From Microbacterium paraoxydans (GTDB taxonomy: Bacteria > Actinomycetota > Actinomycetes > Actinomycetales > Microbacteriaceae): a stretch of DNA of 64,000 nt. Of the stretch, positions 10,685 to 19,521 are shown one piece after another (position 1 is the first letter of the stretch; every line of letters begins with the position of its first letter). The position numbers were made by a program, and so were the translations under genes. The stretch spans positions 186,001-250,000 of the forward strand of contig NZ_JAGTUK010000003.1 in the NCBI RefSeq assembly GCF_018224615.1. Reading direction: 5' to 3'. Under the pieces are notes generated by a model. That model was given only the letters and a program-made list of their open reading frames with translations, was not told the origin of the DNA and did not search any database.

Positions 10685-11064
10685 TGCAATCACCTGAAAC
10701 CGCCGAAGAGATGCTGCGCATCGCCGCCGAAGCCGCCGTCGCCAAGGGCGGTGAGGATCTGGTGGCGCTCAACGTCTCGGAGCCGCTCCCGCTCGTCGAC
10801 ATCTTCCTGCTCGTCACGGGTAACAGTGAGCGCAACGTCGCCGCGATCGCGGACGAGATCGAGGACCGCCTCGTCGAGTCCGGCCACAAGCGCGTGCGCC
10901 GGGAAGGCCGCGCCGAGGCGCGCTGGGTGCTGCTCGACTTCGGCGACCTGATCGTGCACGTCTTCCACCAGGAGGAGCGCGTGTACTACGGGCTCGAGCG
11001 CCTCTGGAAGGACTGCCCGGTGATCCCGCTCGACGTCGTCGAGACCGCCGCAGACGCGGGCTGA
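10684..11064 (+). CDS. rsfS: Ribosome silencing factor RsfS
   Basis: Binds L14 on the 50S subunit and blocks subunit joining when nutrients are short. The 126 residues contain the family core: LVALNVSEPLPLVDIFLLVTG, then NVAAIADEIEDRL, WVLLDFGDLIVHVFH and YYGLERLWKD. The ATG shares its A with the previous TGA stop, so translation is likely coupled. Confidence 0.96.
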   Translation: MQSPETAEEMLRIAAEAAVAKGGEDLVALNVSEPLPLVDIFLLVTGNSERNVAAIADEIEDRLVESGHKRVRREGRAEARWVLLDFGDLIVHVFHQEERVYYGLERLWKDCPVIPLDVVETAADAG

Positions 11065-11065
11065 C

Positions 11066-11755
11066 GTGGCGACCTACCTGGTGACCGGTGCCGGCTCGGG
11101 CATCGGCGCTGTCCTGGCGCGACGCCTGCTGGAGCGGGGTGACCACGTGGTCGTGCTCGCGCGCGATGCGGGACGGGCGCGGCAGATCTCCGACGAGCTG
11201 CCGGGCGCAACCGCGATTGTGGGTGACCTGGCGCAGCCCGGCCGCCTCTCGTGGGCGCTTTCGAAGCAGAGCCTTCCCGACCGCCTCGACGGGCTCGTGC
11301 ACGCTGCCGGTGTCGTGGACCTCGGGCCGGTGGGCGACCTCACTCCCGCGCTGTGGGAGCAGCAGCTGGCCGTGAACCTGGTTGCGCCCGCGGAACTGAC
11401 GCGACTGCTGCTTCCGGTGCTGCGGGTGTCCCGCGCGCACGTGGTGTTCGTGAACTCCGGGGCGGGGCTTCGTGCGAACGCCGGGTGGTCCGCCTACGCG
11501 GCGTCGAAGCACGGGCTGCGGGCTCTGGCCGATGCGCTGCGCCTGGAGGAAGCGGAGCACGGCGTGCGGGTCACCTCGATCTACCCGGGTCGCACGGCCA
11601 CTCCGATGCAGGAGCGCGTGCACCGTCAGGAGGGCGAGGAGTACGACGCGTCGCGCTTCATCACGCCGGAGGCCGTGGCGACCACGATCCTCACCGCGCT
11701 CGACCTTCCGCGCGACGCCCACCTGACCGACCTCACGGTCCGTCCGGCCGGCTGA
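11066..11755 (+). CDS. Short-chain dehydrogenase/reductase (SDR)
   Basis: Classical SDR of 229 residues; substrate unknown. The cofactor loop TGAGSGIG lies at residues 7-14, and the catalytic Tyr144-X3-Lys148 in YAASK; the NSG strand supplies the serine position. DLAQ after the second beta strand and an Arg-rich segment after it favour NADP. The GTG start is one base after the rsfS stop. It is convergent with the ABC gene, with only ten bases between the stop codons. Confidence 0.88.
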   Translation: MATYLVTGAGSGIGAVLARRLLERGDHVVVLARDAGRARQISDELPGATAIVGDLAQPGRLSWALSKQSLPDRLDGLVHAAGVVDLGPVGDLTPALWEQQLAVNLVAPAELTRLLLPVLRVSRAHVVFVNSGAGLRANAGWSAYAASKHGLRALADALRLEEAEHGVRVTSIYPGRTATPMQERVHRQEGEEYDASRFITPEAVATTILTALDLPRDAHLTDLTVRPAG

Positions 11756-11765
11756 GCCGGGGCGC

Positions 11766-13433
11766 TCAGGCCGACAGGCGGGTGCGGCGCTGCAGCATCC
11801 CCCGTTCGGCGCGCGTCTGCGGTGGGATGGCCGACAGCAGGGCCTGCGTGTAGGGGTGTGCGGGGTGCCGGTAGACCTCCTCCGTGTCGCCCACCTCGAC
11901 CATGTCGCCGAGGTACATGACCGCGACGCGGTCGGCGATGTGCCGCACGAGCGACAGGTCGTGCGCGATGAACACGATGGACATGCCGAGCCGTTCGCGC
12001 AGTTCGCACAGCAGGTCGATGATCTGCGCGCGGATGGAGACGTCGAGCGCTGACACGGGCTCGTCGCACACCAGCACGTCGGGGTCGAGCGCGAGCGCGC
12101 GGGCGATGCCGATGCGCTGGCGCTGTCCGCCGGAGAACTGGTGGGGGAAGCGTGACGCCATCTCGGGGTCGAGGCCGACGAGGTCGAGCAGCTCGGCGAC
12201 GCGCGCACGCCGCGAGGCCGGAGTGCCGGTGCGGGTCGCGGCGAGCGGCTCGGACATGATCTGCTGCACGGTCATGCGCGGGTTCAGCGACATGTACGGG
12301 TCCTGAAACACCATCTGCACGCCGCGGCGCAGCACCTTGCGGTCGCGGAGCCGCCCCTTGGTCACGTCCTGGTCGCGGTAGCGCAGCGTGCCGGCGTCGG
12401 GGGAGTCGAGCCCGACCAGCATGCGCGCCAGGGTCGACTTGCCGCTGCCGGATTCGCCGACGATCGCGAGGATCTCGCCGCTGCGCAAGGAGAGGTCGAC
12501 GCCGCCGACCGCCCGCACGCGGTGTGCGCGCCGTCCGCTGCCTGAGCGGAACGTGCGCTCGAGGCCGCGTCCTTCCAGGATCGGGGCGGAACCGTCGTCG
12601 TCCGCGGCGGCGCTCACGTCCTGCGGCATGGAGTCGAGCAGTTGCAGCGTGTACGGGTGCTGGGGTGCGGTGAGCACGTCGTCGGCGGAACCGGACTCGA
12701 CGATGCGGCCGGTGCGCATGACGGCCACCCGGTCGGCGACCTCCATCACGACGCCGAGGTCGTGCGTGATCAGCAGGATCCCCATGCCGAGGCGGTCGCG
12801 CAGCGACAGCAGCAGGTCGAGGATCTGCGCCTGCACCGTCACGTCGAGGGCGGTCGTCGGCTCATCGGCGATGATCAGGTCGGGGTCGAGTGCGATGGCC
12901 ATCGCGATCAGGATGCGCTGCCGCTGCCCGCCGGAGAACTGGTGCGGGTAGTCGCGCACGCGCTGTTGCGGCTGGGGGATGCCGACCAGCGTGAGCAGCT
13001 CGACCGCGCGGGCCTCCGCATCGCGACGGCCGATGCTCGTGTGGGCGCGGAGGAGGTCGATGATCTGGTCGCCGATGCTCAGCACGGGGTTCAGTGCGGA
13101 GAGCGCGTCCTGCATCACCAGGCTCACGCGCACGCCGCGCAGCCGCCGGTGCTGCTCCGGCGTGACCGTGAGCAGGTCGGTGTCGCCGAGCGTCAGCGTC
13201 GTCGCCGCGACCTCGCCGTTGTCGATCAGGCCCATGATCGCCCGCGCCGTCATCGACTTGCCGGAGCCGGATTCGCCGAGGAGGGCGAACACCTCGCCGC
13301 GGCGCACGGTGAGGTCGATGTCGTCGACCACGCGGTTCGGACCGCGTGAGCCGTCGAGGGTCACGGTGAGGCCGCGGACGTCGAGGACGACGGGGTTCGC
13401 GGAGTCGGGTGTGTTCTCCATGGGATTCATCAT
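11766..13433 (-). CDS. Oligopeptide-type ABC transporter, two fused ATPase domains (OppD-OppF)
   Basis: Energises peptide import. The 555-residue protein holds two complete ATP-binding cassettes. Each has a GESGSGKS Walker A (first at 53-60), a FSGGQRQR signature and a DEP Walker B (LIIADEP and VLVCDEP), with HDL switch histidines and the peptide-family C-terminal HPYT motif. The ATG at 13433 has AGGA seven bases upstream; in-frame ATGs at 13430 and 13421 are alternatives. It is divergent from the plus-strand dipeptidase/binding-protein/permease operon, which otherwise lacks an ATPase, so the two units form one transporter controlled from the shared region. Confidence 0.93.
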   Translation of the reverse strand: MMNPMENTPDSANPVVLDVRGLTVTLDGSRGPNRVVDDIDLTVRRGEVFALLGESGSGKSMTARAIMGLIDNGEVAATTLTLGDTDLLTVTPEQHRRLRGVRVSLVMQDALSALNPVLSIGDQIIDLLRAHTSIGRRDAEARAVELLTLVGIPQPQQRVRDYPHQFSGGQRQRILIAMAIALDPDLIIADEPTTALDVTVQAQILDLLLSLRDRLGMGILLITHDLGVVMEVADRVAVMRTGRIVESGSADDVLTAPQHPYTLQLLDSMPQDVSAAADDDGSAPILEGRGLERTFRSGSGRRAHRVRAVGGVDLSLRSGEILAIVGESGSGKSTLARMLVGLDSPDAGTLRYRDQDVTKGRLRDRKVLRRGVQMVFQDPYMSLNPRMTVQQIMSEPLAATRTGTPASRRARVAELLDLVGLDPEMASRFPHQFSGGQRQRIGIARALALDPDVLVCDEPVSALDVSIRAQIIDLLCELRERLGMSIVFIAHDLSLVRHIADRVAVMYLGDMVEVGDTEEVYRHPAHPYTQALLSAIPPQTRAERGMLQRRTRLSA

Positions 13434-13453
13434 GCCAGCATCCTGGTGCTGAA

Positions 13454-13473
13454 ATGTTTCGAATAGGAAACAT
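13454..13473. promoter_or_regulatory. Operator-like palindrome ATGTTTC-N6-GAAACAT
   Basis: A perfect 7-bp inverted repeat with a 6-base AT-rich spacer (GAATAG) in the 161-base divergent region between the ABC ATPase gene and the dipeptidase operon. It is a strong candidate operator for the cluster, perhaps for the Lrp/AsnC-type regulator at 20418-21446. That link is inference. Confidence 0.55.
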
Positions 13474-13497
13474 CTCGGCCGAAAATCATCACGACTG

Positions 13498-13526
13498 TTG
13501 ACTTTCATGCCGGAATCGTCGAGATT
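13498..13526 (+). promoter_or_regulatory. Possible promoter of the dipeptidase operon
   Basis: TTGACT at 13498-13503 is a good -35. The -10 seventeen bases on is GAGATT, a weak match, so activation by a regulator would be expected. It lies 25 bases downstream of the palindrome. Confidence 0.35.
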
Positions 13527-13594
13527 CGAGGAAATCTCCCGCTCGACGAACGAGAGACGCATCCCCGCATCATCGAACCCGAAGGAGCGCATCC

Positions 13595-14800
13595 GTGCTC
13601 GAACAAGCAGACCGCTACACCGGCTACACCGCCTACGACTATCTCGAGGCGGGCAAGGACTACCGCGAGTTCCGCTACGCCAAGCAGATCGGCCGCGTGC
13701 CGGCGTACGACCTCGGCCTCAGCGACGCGCAGAAGGAGCGCACCGAGCGCCTCCTCCGTGAAGAGACCGTGATCTCGCTGCACGAGCACGTGCAGGTCTT
13801 CCCCGAGGACATGGGCGAGCTCCGCGACCACATCCGCCAGGGCCGCGAACCCACCGGCTACCAGGGGCTCGCACGCTCCGGCCTCACCGCGGTGTTCGAC
13901 AACGGCATGGACGGCACGTGCTGCATCTCCAGCGACGCCGGCTGGAAGTACCAGGACGTGCTGTTCGACCTCGGCGTGCGCATGGCCGACCTCGCGCACC
14001 AGGACTTCGTGATCAAGGCCGAGTCGATCAAGGACATCCGGTACGCCGCGGAGACCGGGCGGGTCGCCCACATCTTCGCCCTCGAGGCCGCGACCATGAT
14101 CGAGAACGAGGTCGACCGGCTCGACGTGCTGTACGGCTTCGGCGTGCGGCAGATGGGCATCGCCTACTCCGAGGCGAACATGCTCGGCGGCGGGCTGAAG
14201 GAGCGCGGAGACGGCGGCCTCACGTACTTCGGCGAGCGCGCCGTCGAGCGCATGAACAAGCTCGGTATCGCCATCGACATCTCCCACTCGGGCGACCAGA
14301 CGTGCCTCGACGTGATCGCGCACTCCACCAAGCCGGTCTTCATCACGCACGCCGGTGCCCGTGGCCTGTGGCCGACCAACCGCATGAAGACGGACGAGAC
14401 GATCATCGAGTGCGCCAAGCGCGGCGGAGTGATCGGCATCGAGGCAGCTCCCCACACCACCATCTCGCCCCAGCACCCGAAGCACTCGCTGGAATCGGTC
14501 ATGGACCACTTCCAGTACTGCGTCGACCTGGTCGGGCTGGAGCACGTGAGCTTCGGACCCGACACGCTGTTCGGCGACCACGTGGGCCTGCACGACGCGT
14601 TCTCCTCGAACCTGTCGCTCGGCCAGGCGCACGCCAACGTCGACTACGAGAAGCAGCCCTACGTCGACGGCATCGAGAACCCGGCCGAGGCCTTCTACAA
14701 CATCATCGGCTGGCTCGTGAAGCACGACTACTCCGACGACGAGATCCGCGCGGTCGTCGGCGGCAACACCATGCGCGTCCTCGAGGAGGTCTGGGTCTGA
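13595..14800 (+). CDS. Membrane dipeptidase, family M19
   Basis: Renal-dipeptidase-like zinc hydrolase that splits dipeptides, including some D-amino acid forms. The 401 residues contain the M19 landmarks: HEHVQVF near residue 63 for the first metal histidine, EAATMIENE for the bridging glutamate, DISHSGDQT with a metal histidine and THAGAR for another. No signal peptide is seen, so the enzyme is probably cytosolic. The GTG at 13595 has GAAGGAG eight bases upstream. It is the first gene of the plus-strand operon and shares one base with the binding-protein start. Confidence 0.9.
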   Translation: MLEQADRYTGYTAYDYLEAGKDYREFRYAKQIGRVPAYDLGLSDAQKERTERLLREETVISLHEHVQVFPEDMGELRDHIRQGREPTGYQGLARSGLTAVFDNGMDGTCCISSDAGWKYQDVLFDLGVRMADLAHQDFVIKAESIKDIRYAAETGRVAHIFALEAATMIENEVDRLDVLYGFGVRQMGIAYSEANMLGGGLKERGDGGLTYFGERAVERMNKLGIAIDISHSGDQTCLDVIAHSTKPVFITHAGARGLWPTNRMKTDETIIECAKRGGVIGIEAAPHTTISPQHPKHSLESVMDHFQYCVDLVGLEHVSFGPDTLFGDHVGLHDAFSSNLSLGQAHANVDYEKQPYVDGIENPAEAFYNIIGWLVKHDYSDDEIRAVVGGNTMRVLEEVWV

Positions 14801-16419
14801 TGAAGCACAACACGTTCCTCGCACTCGGTGCGGCCGCGGTCCTCGCCGTCGGCCTCGCCGCGTGCGCCCCCACGGCACCCGAGCCGGGGGAGTCGTCCGG
14901 CACCACCGGTCCGAGCGACGAGACGCTCAGCATCGGCACGACCACCGACGTGGTCAACTTCAACCCGGTGCTCGGCAACAGCCGCACCGACTCCTGGGTC
15001 ACGAACCTGATGTATCCGCACCTGCTGAGCATCAGCGACGACGGCACCAAGGAGGCGCACGTCGCCACCGAGTGGGGCTACGTCGACGACACCACCGGGT
15101 TCTACGAGATCCGCGACGACCTCACCTGGAGCGACGGAGAGCCCCTCACCGCGGAAGACGTCGCCTGGACGCTGAACGCGGTCAAGCGCGACCAGGCGCC
15201 CGGCACGTTCTACGGCCAGCTCGGCAACCTCGACACGGCCACGGCGGTGTCGGACACGCGCGTCGAGCTCACGCTCACGCAGCCCGACTCCTCGATCATC
15301 GACGAGATCGGCTTCTGGGGCGTCGTCGTCCCGAAGCACGTGTTCGAGCCCCAGGGATCGATCGCCGAGTTCGCCAACGACGGCAGCGACGGCGGATGGG
15401 TGGGCATGGGCCCGTTCATCATGAGCGACTTCCAGGTGGGCCAGCACTACACGCTCGAGCGCGTCGAGGACTACCCGCTGGTCGACGGCGGCGTCCCCGG
15501 TCCCGCCGAGGTCGTGTACCGCGTGTACCCCGACGTGAACACGGAGATCCTGGCGCTGCAGAGCGGCGAGATCGACGTGATCGCCAACGCCCTCCCGCCC
15601 GCGCAGGTCGAGCAGCTCAAGAACACCGACGGACTGCAGGTCATCGAGGCCGCGGGTCTCGGCTACGCGCACCTGGTGTACAACATGGAGAAGCCCGACC
15701 TCGCCAAGACCGAGGTGCGCCAGGCGCTCGCCCACGCGGTCGACTACGAGGCCATCCGCACGGTCGTGCTGCAGGGCCAGGCGGTCTCCACCGGCTCCAG
15801 CGCGCTCATGCCGGTGCTCGCGAAGTACTACGACGACTCCGTCACCGAGTACGAGTTCGACCCGGAGAAGTCGCGTGAGCTGATGGAGGAGGCCGGCTAC
15901 ACGGCCGGCGCCGACGGCATGTTCCCCGTCTCGTTCCGCCTGATCTACTCGCTGCAGGACAGCGTGACCAGCCAGTGGGCGCAGATGGTGAAGGACAGCG
16001 CCGCGGAGGCCGGGATCGCGATCGAGCTGCAGGGCACGGAGCGCAACACCTACCTCTCCATGACCAACGAGGGCGACTACGACATCTACGCCGGCAACTT
16101 CGCGATCATGGACGACCCGGTGACGAACTTCGCCCTGTCGTACCTGCCGGGCGGTGCGATCAACTACACCCACGTCGACGACCCCGAGCTCAACGAGCTG
16201 ATCGAGGAGGGCATGATCACGTTCGACGAGGACGACAAGATCGAGATCATGCGCAAGGCCAACAAGATCGTGCACGAGCAGGTCTACGACAACATCATGT
16301 ACACGCAGAACCTGTTCTTCGCCGCGAGCGACGAATGGTCCGGCTTCATCTCGAAGCCGAGCGAACTGCTCTCGATCGTGAACCCGCTCTCGCTCGCGAG
16401 CGCGCACCCGGTCGAGTAA
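14800..16419 (+). CDS. ABC transporter substrate-binding lipoprotein, family 5 (peptide)
   Basis: Extracellular lipid-anchored receptor that delivers peptides to the permeases downstream. The 539 residues begin with a lipoprotein signal (hydrophobic stretch, then LAAC at about residues 22-25). The SBP_bac_5 pattern follows: WSDGEPLTAEDVAWTLN, then RVYPDVNTEILALQSGEIDV and VRQALAHAVDYEAI. Translation is coupled to the dipeptidase (TGATG). Thirty bases separate it from the first permease gene. Confidence 0.94.
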   Translation: MKHNTFLALGAAAVLAVGLAACAPTAPEPGESSGTTGPSDETLSIGTTTDVVNFNPVLGNSRTDSWVTNLMYPHLLSISDDGTKEAHVATEWGYVDDTTGFYEIRDDLTWSDGEPLTAEDVAWTLNAVKRDQAPGTFYGQLGNLDTATAVSDTRVELTLTQPDSSIIDEIGFWGVVVPKHVFEPQGSIAEFANDGSDGGWVGMGPFIMSDFQVGQHYTLERVEDYPLVDGGVPGPAEVVYRVYPDVNTEILALQSGEIDVIANALPPAQVEQLKNTDGLQVIEAAGLGYAHLVYNMEKPDLAKTEVRQALAHAVDYEAIRTVVLQGQAVSTGSSALMPVLAKYYDDSVTEYEFDPEKSRELMEEAGYTAGADGMFPVSFRLIYSLQDSVTSQWAQMVKDSAAEAGIAIELQGTERNTYLSMTNEGDYDIYAGNFAIMDDPVTNFALSYLPGGAINYTHVDDPELNELIEEGMITFDEDDKIEIMRKANKIVHEQVYDNIMYTQNLFFAASDEWSGFISKPSELLSIVNPLSLASAHPVE

Positions 16420-16450
16420 GAAACCCCCACTCTCGAGGAAGGTCGCCCGG

Positions 16451-17413
16451 GTGTCCCGAGCATCGTTCATTCTCCGTCGCGCAGGTCGAGGTCTGCTCAC
16501 GATCTGGTTCGCCGTGACCGTGACGTTCCTGCTCCTGCGTCTGCTGCCCGGCGATCCGGCCCTTGCGCTGGCGAGTCCGAACATGACGGAGGACATCCGG
16601 GCGACTATCCTCGAGCAGTACGGCCTCGACCAGCCCCTGGTCGTGCAGTACGGGCTGTACATGTGGCAGCTGCTGCAGGGCAACCTGGGCATCTCGTTCA
16701 CGCAGTCCATCCCCGTCACGGACGTGCTCCTGCAGCGGCTGCCGTGGACGCTGCTGCTCACCATCACCGCGCTCGTCCTCACGATCCTCATCGGGGTGCC
16801 GCTCGGGGTCGCCGCCGCCTCCCACCGCGGTCGCTTCATCGACAGGGCCGTGCAGGTGCTGGGCGTCACCGGGCAGTCGCTGTTCGTACCGAGCGTCGCG
16901 ATCCTGCTGCTGTTCGTGTTCGGGCTCAACCTCGGCTGGTTCCCGATCGGCGGCGCCTACACCAACAACACCTACGGTCTCGACTGGTACCTGAGCGTCG
17001 CGCGGCACCTCGTGCTCCCGGCCGTGTCGCTCATGCTCATCCAGGTCGGCTCCTACGTGCTGACCATGCGCTCCACGCTCATCGAGACACTCGGCGAGGA
17101 CTACATCCTGCTCGCGAAAGCCAACGGGCTCCGCGGACGCCGCATCCTGTGGAAGCACGCGCTGCGCAACGCGCTGCTGCCCACCACCACGCTGATCGGC
17201 CTCCAGCTCGGCTTCCTCGTCGGCGGCGCGGTGCTGACCGAGACCGTGTTCGCCTACCCGGGCATCGGCCGCGGCATCTACGAAGCCGTCACCCAGCTCG
17301 ACTTCCCGGTGCTGCAGGGCGCCTTCCTCATGCTCGCCATCACCGTGGTCGTGGCCAACACGGTCACCGACATCATCTACGGCTACCTCGACCCGAGAGT
17401 GAAGACCGCATGA
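16451..17413 (+). CDS. ABC transporter permease, DppB/OppB type
   Basis: First membrane subunit of the peptide importer. The 320 residues have six hydrophobic helices. The DppB-type N-terminus ends in LLRLLPGDPA. The coupling loop contains EDYILLAKANGLRGRRILWKHALRNALLP, seen here in pieces around residues 217-245. The GTG start has a weak GGTCGCCCGGG upstream. It overlaps the next permease by four bases. Confidence 0.94.
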   Translation: MSRASFILRRAGRGLLTIWFAVTVTFLLLRLLPGDPALALASPNMTEDIRATILEQYGLDQPLVVQYGLYMWQLLQGNLGISFTQSIPVTDVLLQRLPWTLLLTITALVLTILIGVPLGVAAASHRGRFIDRAVQVLGVTGQSLFVPSVAILLLFVFGLNLGWFPIGGAYTNNTYGLDWYLSVARHLVLPAVSLMLIQVGSYVLTMRSTLIETLGEDYILLAKANGLRGRRILWKHALRNALLPTTTLIGLQLGFLVGGAVLTETVFAYPGIGRGIYEAVTQLDFPVLQGAFLMLAITVVVANTVTDIIYGYLDPRVKTA

Positions 17414-18309
17414 CCGCTCCGCTGCCCTCCACCGAGAACCTCGCCCCCAGCGAACCCACCGCCGCCGGAAGCGAGCGCGCCAGCGCACACACGTGGCGGG
17501 CGTTCCGCCGCGACCCGCTCGGAATGATCTCGCTCGGCCTGCTGATCCTCCTCGTGATCGTCGCGCTCGCGGCCCCGCTCATCGCGCCTTACCCGGCCAG
17601 CTACGGACCCGACGTCCTGCGTCCGCCGAGCGGCGACCACTGGTTCGGCACCGACGCGCTCGGCCGCGACGTGTTCTCCGAGGTGATCTGGGGCACGCAG
17701 CAGAGCGTGCTGGTGGCAGTGGCCGCCTCGGTCATCGCGATCGTCTTCGGCACGATCATCGCCGTGATCGGCGCGTACTTCCGCCGGCTCGACAGCGTCA
17801 TCAGCGTGATCGTCGACATGACGCTCTCGCTGCCCGTGCTTCCGCTCATGATCCTGATCGCGGCGCTCGTCGGACCCAGCACCTCCACGATCATCTTCGT
17901 GGTCGCGGCGTTCTCCTGGCCGGAGGTCACCCGCCTCGTGCGATCCCAGGCGCTCACGGTCGTCGGACTGCCGTACGTCGACGCGTCCCGCCTCATGACC
18001 ACCTCGCCCCTGTGGATCATCACGCGCCACGTGCTGCCGGCCGTGACGCCCGTGGTCGTGGTGTCGGTGGTCGTCACCGCCTCGCGGGCGGTGCTGTCGG
18101 CCGCGGGGCTCGCGTTCCTCGGCCTCGGTGATCCGACCACGTGGTCGTGGGGCCGCATCCTGTACGAAGCCCAGCAGGCGGGCGCCATGGTGAGCGCGTG
18201 GTGGCTCACCCTGTTCCCGTCCATCGCGATCCTGATCCTGGTGCTGTCGGCCACCCTCCTGTCCATCGCCTACAACGACGCGCGCAACCCGCGCCACCTG
18301 TCCCGCTAG
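17410..18309 (+). CDS. ABC transporter permease, DppC/OppC type
   Basis: Second membrane subunit of the peptide importer, 299 residues. It has the DppC-type N-terminal extension before the first helix, HWFGTDALGRDVFSEVIWG in the outer part, six helices in all, and a coupling loop with GLPYVDASRLM and RHVLP. The ATG overlaps the preceding stop (ATGA). Nine bases separate it from the M24 gene. Confidence 0.94.
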   Translation: MTAPLPSTENLAPSEPTAAGSERASAHTWRAFRRDPLGMISLGLLILLVIVALAAPLIAPYPASYGPDVLRPPSGDHWFGTDALGRDVFSEVIWGTQQSVLVAVAASVIAIVFGTIIAVIGAYFRRLDSVISVIVDMTLSLPVLPLMILIAALVGPSTSTIIFVVAAFSWPEVTRLVRSQALTVVGLPYVDASRLMTTSPLWIITRHVLPAVTPVVVVSVVVTASRAVLSAAGLAFLGLGDPTTWSWGRILYEAQQAGAMVSAWWLTLFPSIAILILVLSATLLSIAYNDARNPRHLSR

Positions 18310-18318
18310 GAGCACCGC

Positions 18319-19497
18319 ATGACCGGCTTCGACCAGCGCCTCGCGCCCGAGTTCTTCGACCGTGTGCAGCAGCGCGTCCGCGAGCGGATGGGGGAGGAGG
18401 GCTTCGACGCCTTCCTCACCGACCACCCGGAGGACATCGCGTACCTGACCGGGTTCTTCCACCACCCGTCCGAGCGTCCGGTGGCGGTGTGGGTCGAGGC
18501 GGGCGGTCGCGTAGTGCTGCTGTTGCCCGAGCTGGAGCGCGAGTACGCGCAGTCGCAGTCGTCGCGTGCGGAGCTCGTCGCGTTCTTCGAGTACCCCGGG
18601 GTCGTGCCGCCGTTCCAGGTGCTCGCAGACGCCGTGTCGCCGCGCGGCCGGGTGGGCTTCGCGACCAGCATGCCGTACCAGCGCCTCGCGGCCGCCCGGA
18701 CGGCGATGTCCCGCGCGGACCTCGTCGCCTCCGACCTGCTCGTGCGCACGCGCTTCGTGAAGTTCCCGGAGGAGGTGGCGCTGCACCGCGAGGCCGCCCG
18801 GGTGACCGACCTGATGCTGGAGGCCGGGGTCGCCCTGGTGCGCGAGGCGGTGGCGGCGGGCGGGGAACTGCCCACCGAGGCCGAGCTGGAGCGGCACGTG
18901 ACCTCCGCCGGTACCCGCATCATGTACGCCGAGCATCGCAACGTGGTCGTGGCGTCCCTGCTCGCCGGCGGACTGGTGTACTCCGGCGCGAACTCGGCGT
19001 TCCCGCACGGCCTCCCCTCGGTCAACCGGCTGAAGGCGGGCGACACGTTCATGCTGTCGCTCGGCTGCGCGGTCGGCGGCCGCTTCATCGAGGGGGAGCG
19101 CACGTTCGTGCTGGGAGAGCCCACCGCGGAGCAGCGCCGCTACCACGACACGATCCGCGAGGCCCAGCGCGTCGGACGGGAGACCATCCGCGCGGGCCTG
19201 GAGTGCCGCGAGGCGAACCGGCTGTGCCTCGACGTGATCCGGGAGGCCGGGCTCGGCGCTTTCATCCGTCACCGCCAGGGCCACGGTATCGGGCTCGGCA
19301 TGCACGAGGCTCCGTGGCTCGAGGACGGCGATCCCACGCTGCTGGAGGCCGGCATGGTCGTCTCCAACGAGCCGGGGATCTACGTGCCGGGCCACGCCGG
19401 GTACCGCATCAGCGACAGCATGCTCGTGACCGCCGACGGCGCCGAACCCCTGACCACCTATCCGCGCAGTCTCGACGACTGCACCATCGCGCTCTGA
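18319..19497 (+). CDS. M24-fold hydrolase of the creatinase type (metal ligands replaced)
   Basis: A pita-bread-fold protein of 392 residues: an N-terminal creatinase-like domain to about residue 150, then the catalytic domain. Xaa-Pro aminopeptidases bind two metals through Asp, Asp, His, Glu and Glu. Here the first Asp position reads Ser247 (MLSLG), the second lies in EGERTF (Glu260), and the last Glu reads Ser in RISDSMLV. His in GHGIGLGMH and Glu in SNEPG remain. LSL and ERT match the metal-free enzyme creatinase, as does His230 in the FPHG loop. The substrate is therefore more likely a small amidino or amide compound (creatine, ectoine and similar) than a Pro-peptide. The ATG at 18319 follows AGGAGC. 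Confidence 0.82.
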   Translation: MTGFDQRLAPEFFDRVQQRVRERMGEEGFDAFLTDHPEDIAYLTGFFHHPSERPVAVWVEAGGRVVLLLPELEREYAQSQSSRAELVAFFEYPGVVPPFQVLADAVSPRGRVGFATSMPYQRLAAARTAMSRADLVASDLLVRTRFVKFPEEVALHREAARVTDLMLEAGVALVREAVAAGGELPTEAELERHVTSAGTRIMYAEHRNVVVASLLAGGLVYSGANSAFPHGLPSVNRLKAGDTFMLSLGCAVGGRFIEGERTFVLGEPTAEQRRYHDTIREAQRVGRETIRAGLECREANRLCLDVIREAGLGAFIRHRQGHGIGLGMHEAPWLEDGDPTLLEAGMVVSNEPGIYVPGHAGYRISDSMLVTADGAEPLTTYPRSLDDCTIAL

Positions 19498-19521
19498 ACC
19501 CCCGTTCGAAAAGAGGATCCC

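Noticed and set aside
11753..11768. TGAGC/GCTCA inverted repeat between SDR and ABC genes as terminator
   Set aside because: It is formed mainly by the two facing stop codons, only 5 bp long and without a T-run.
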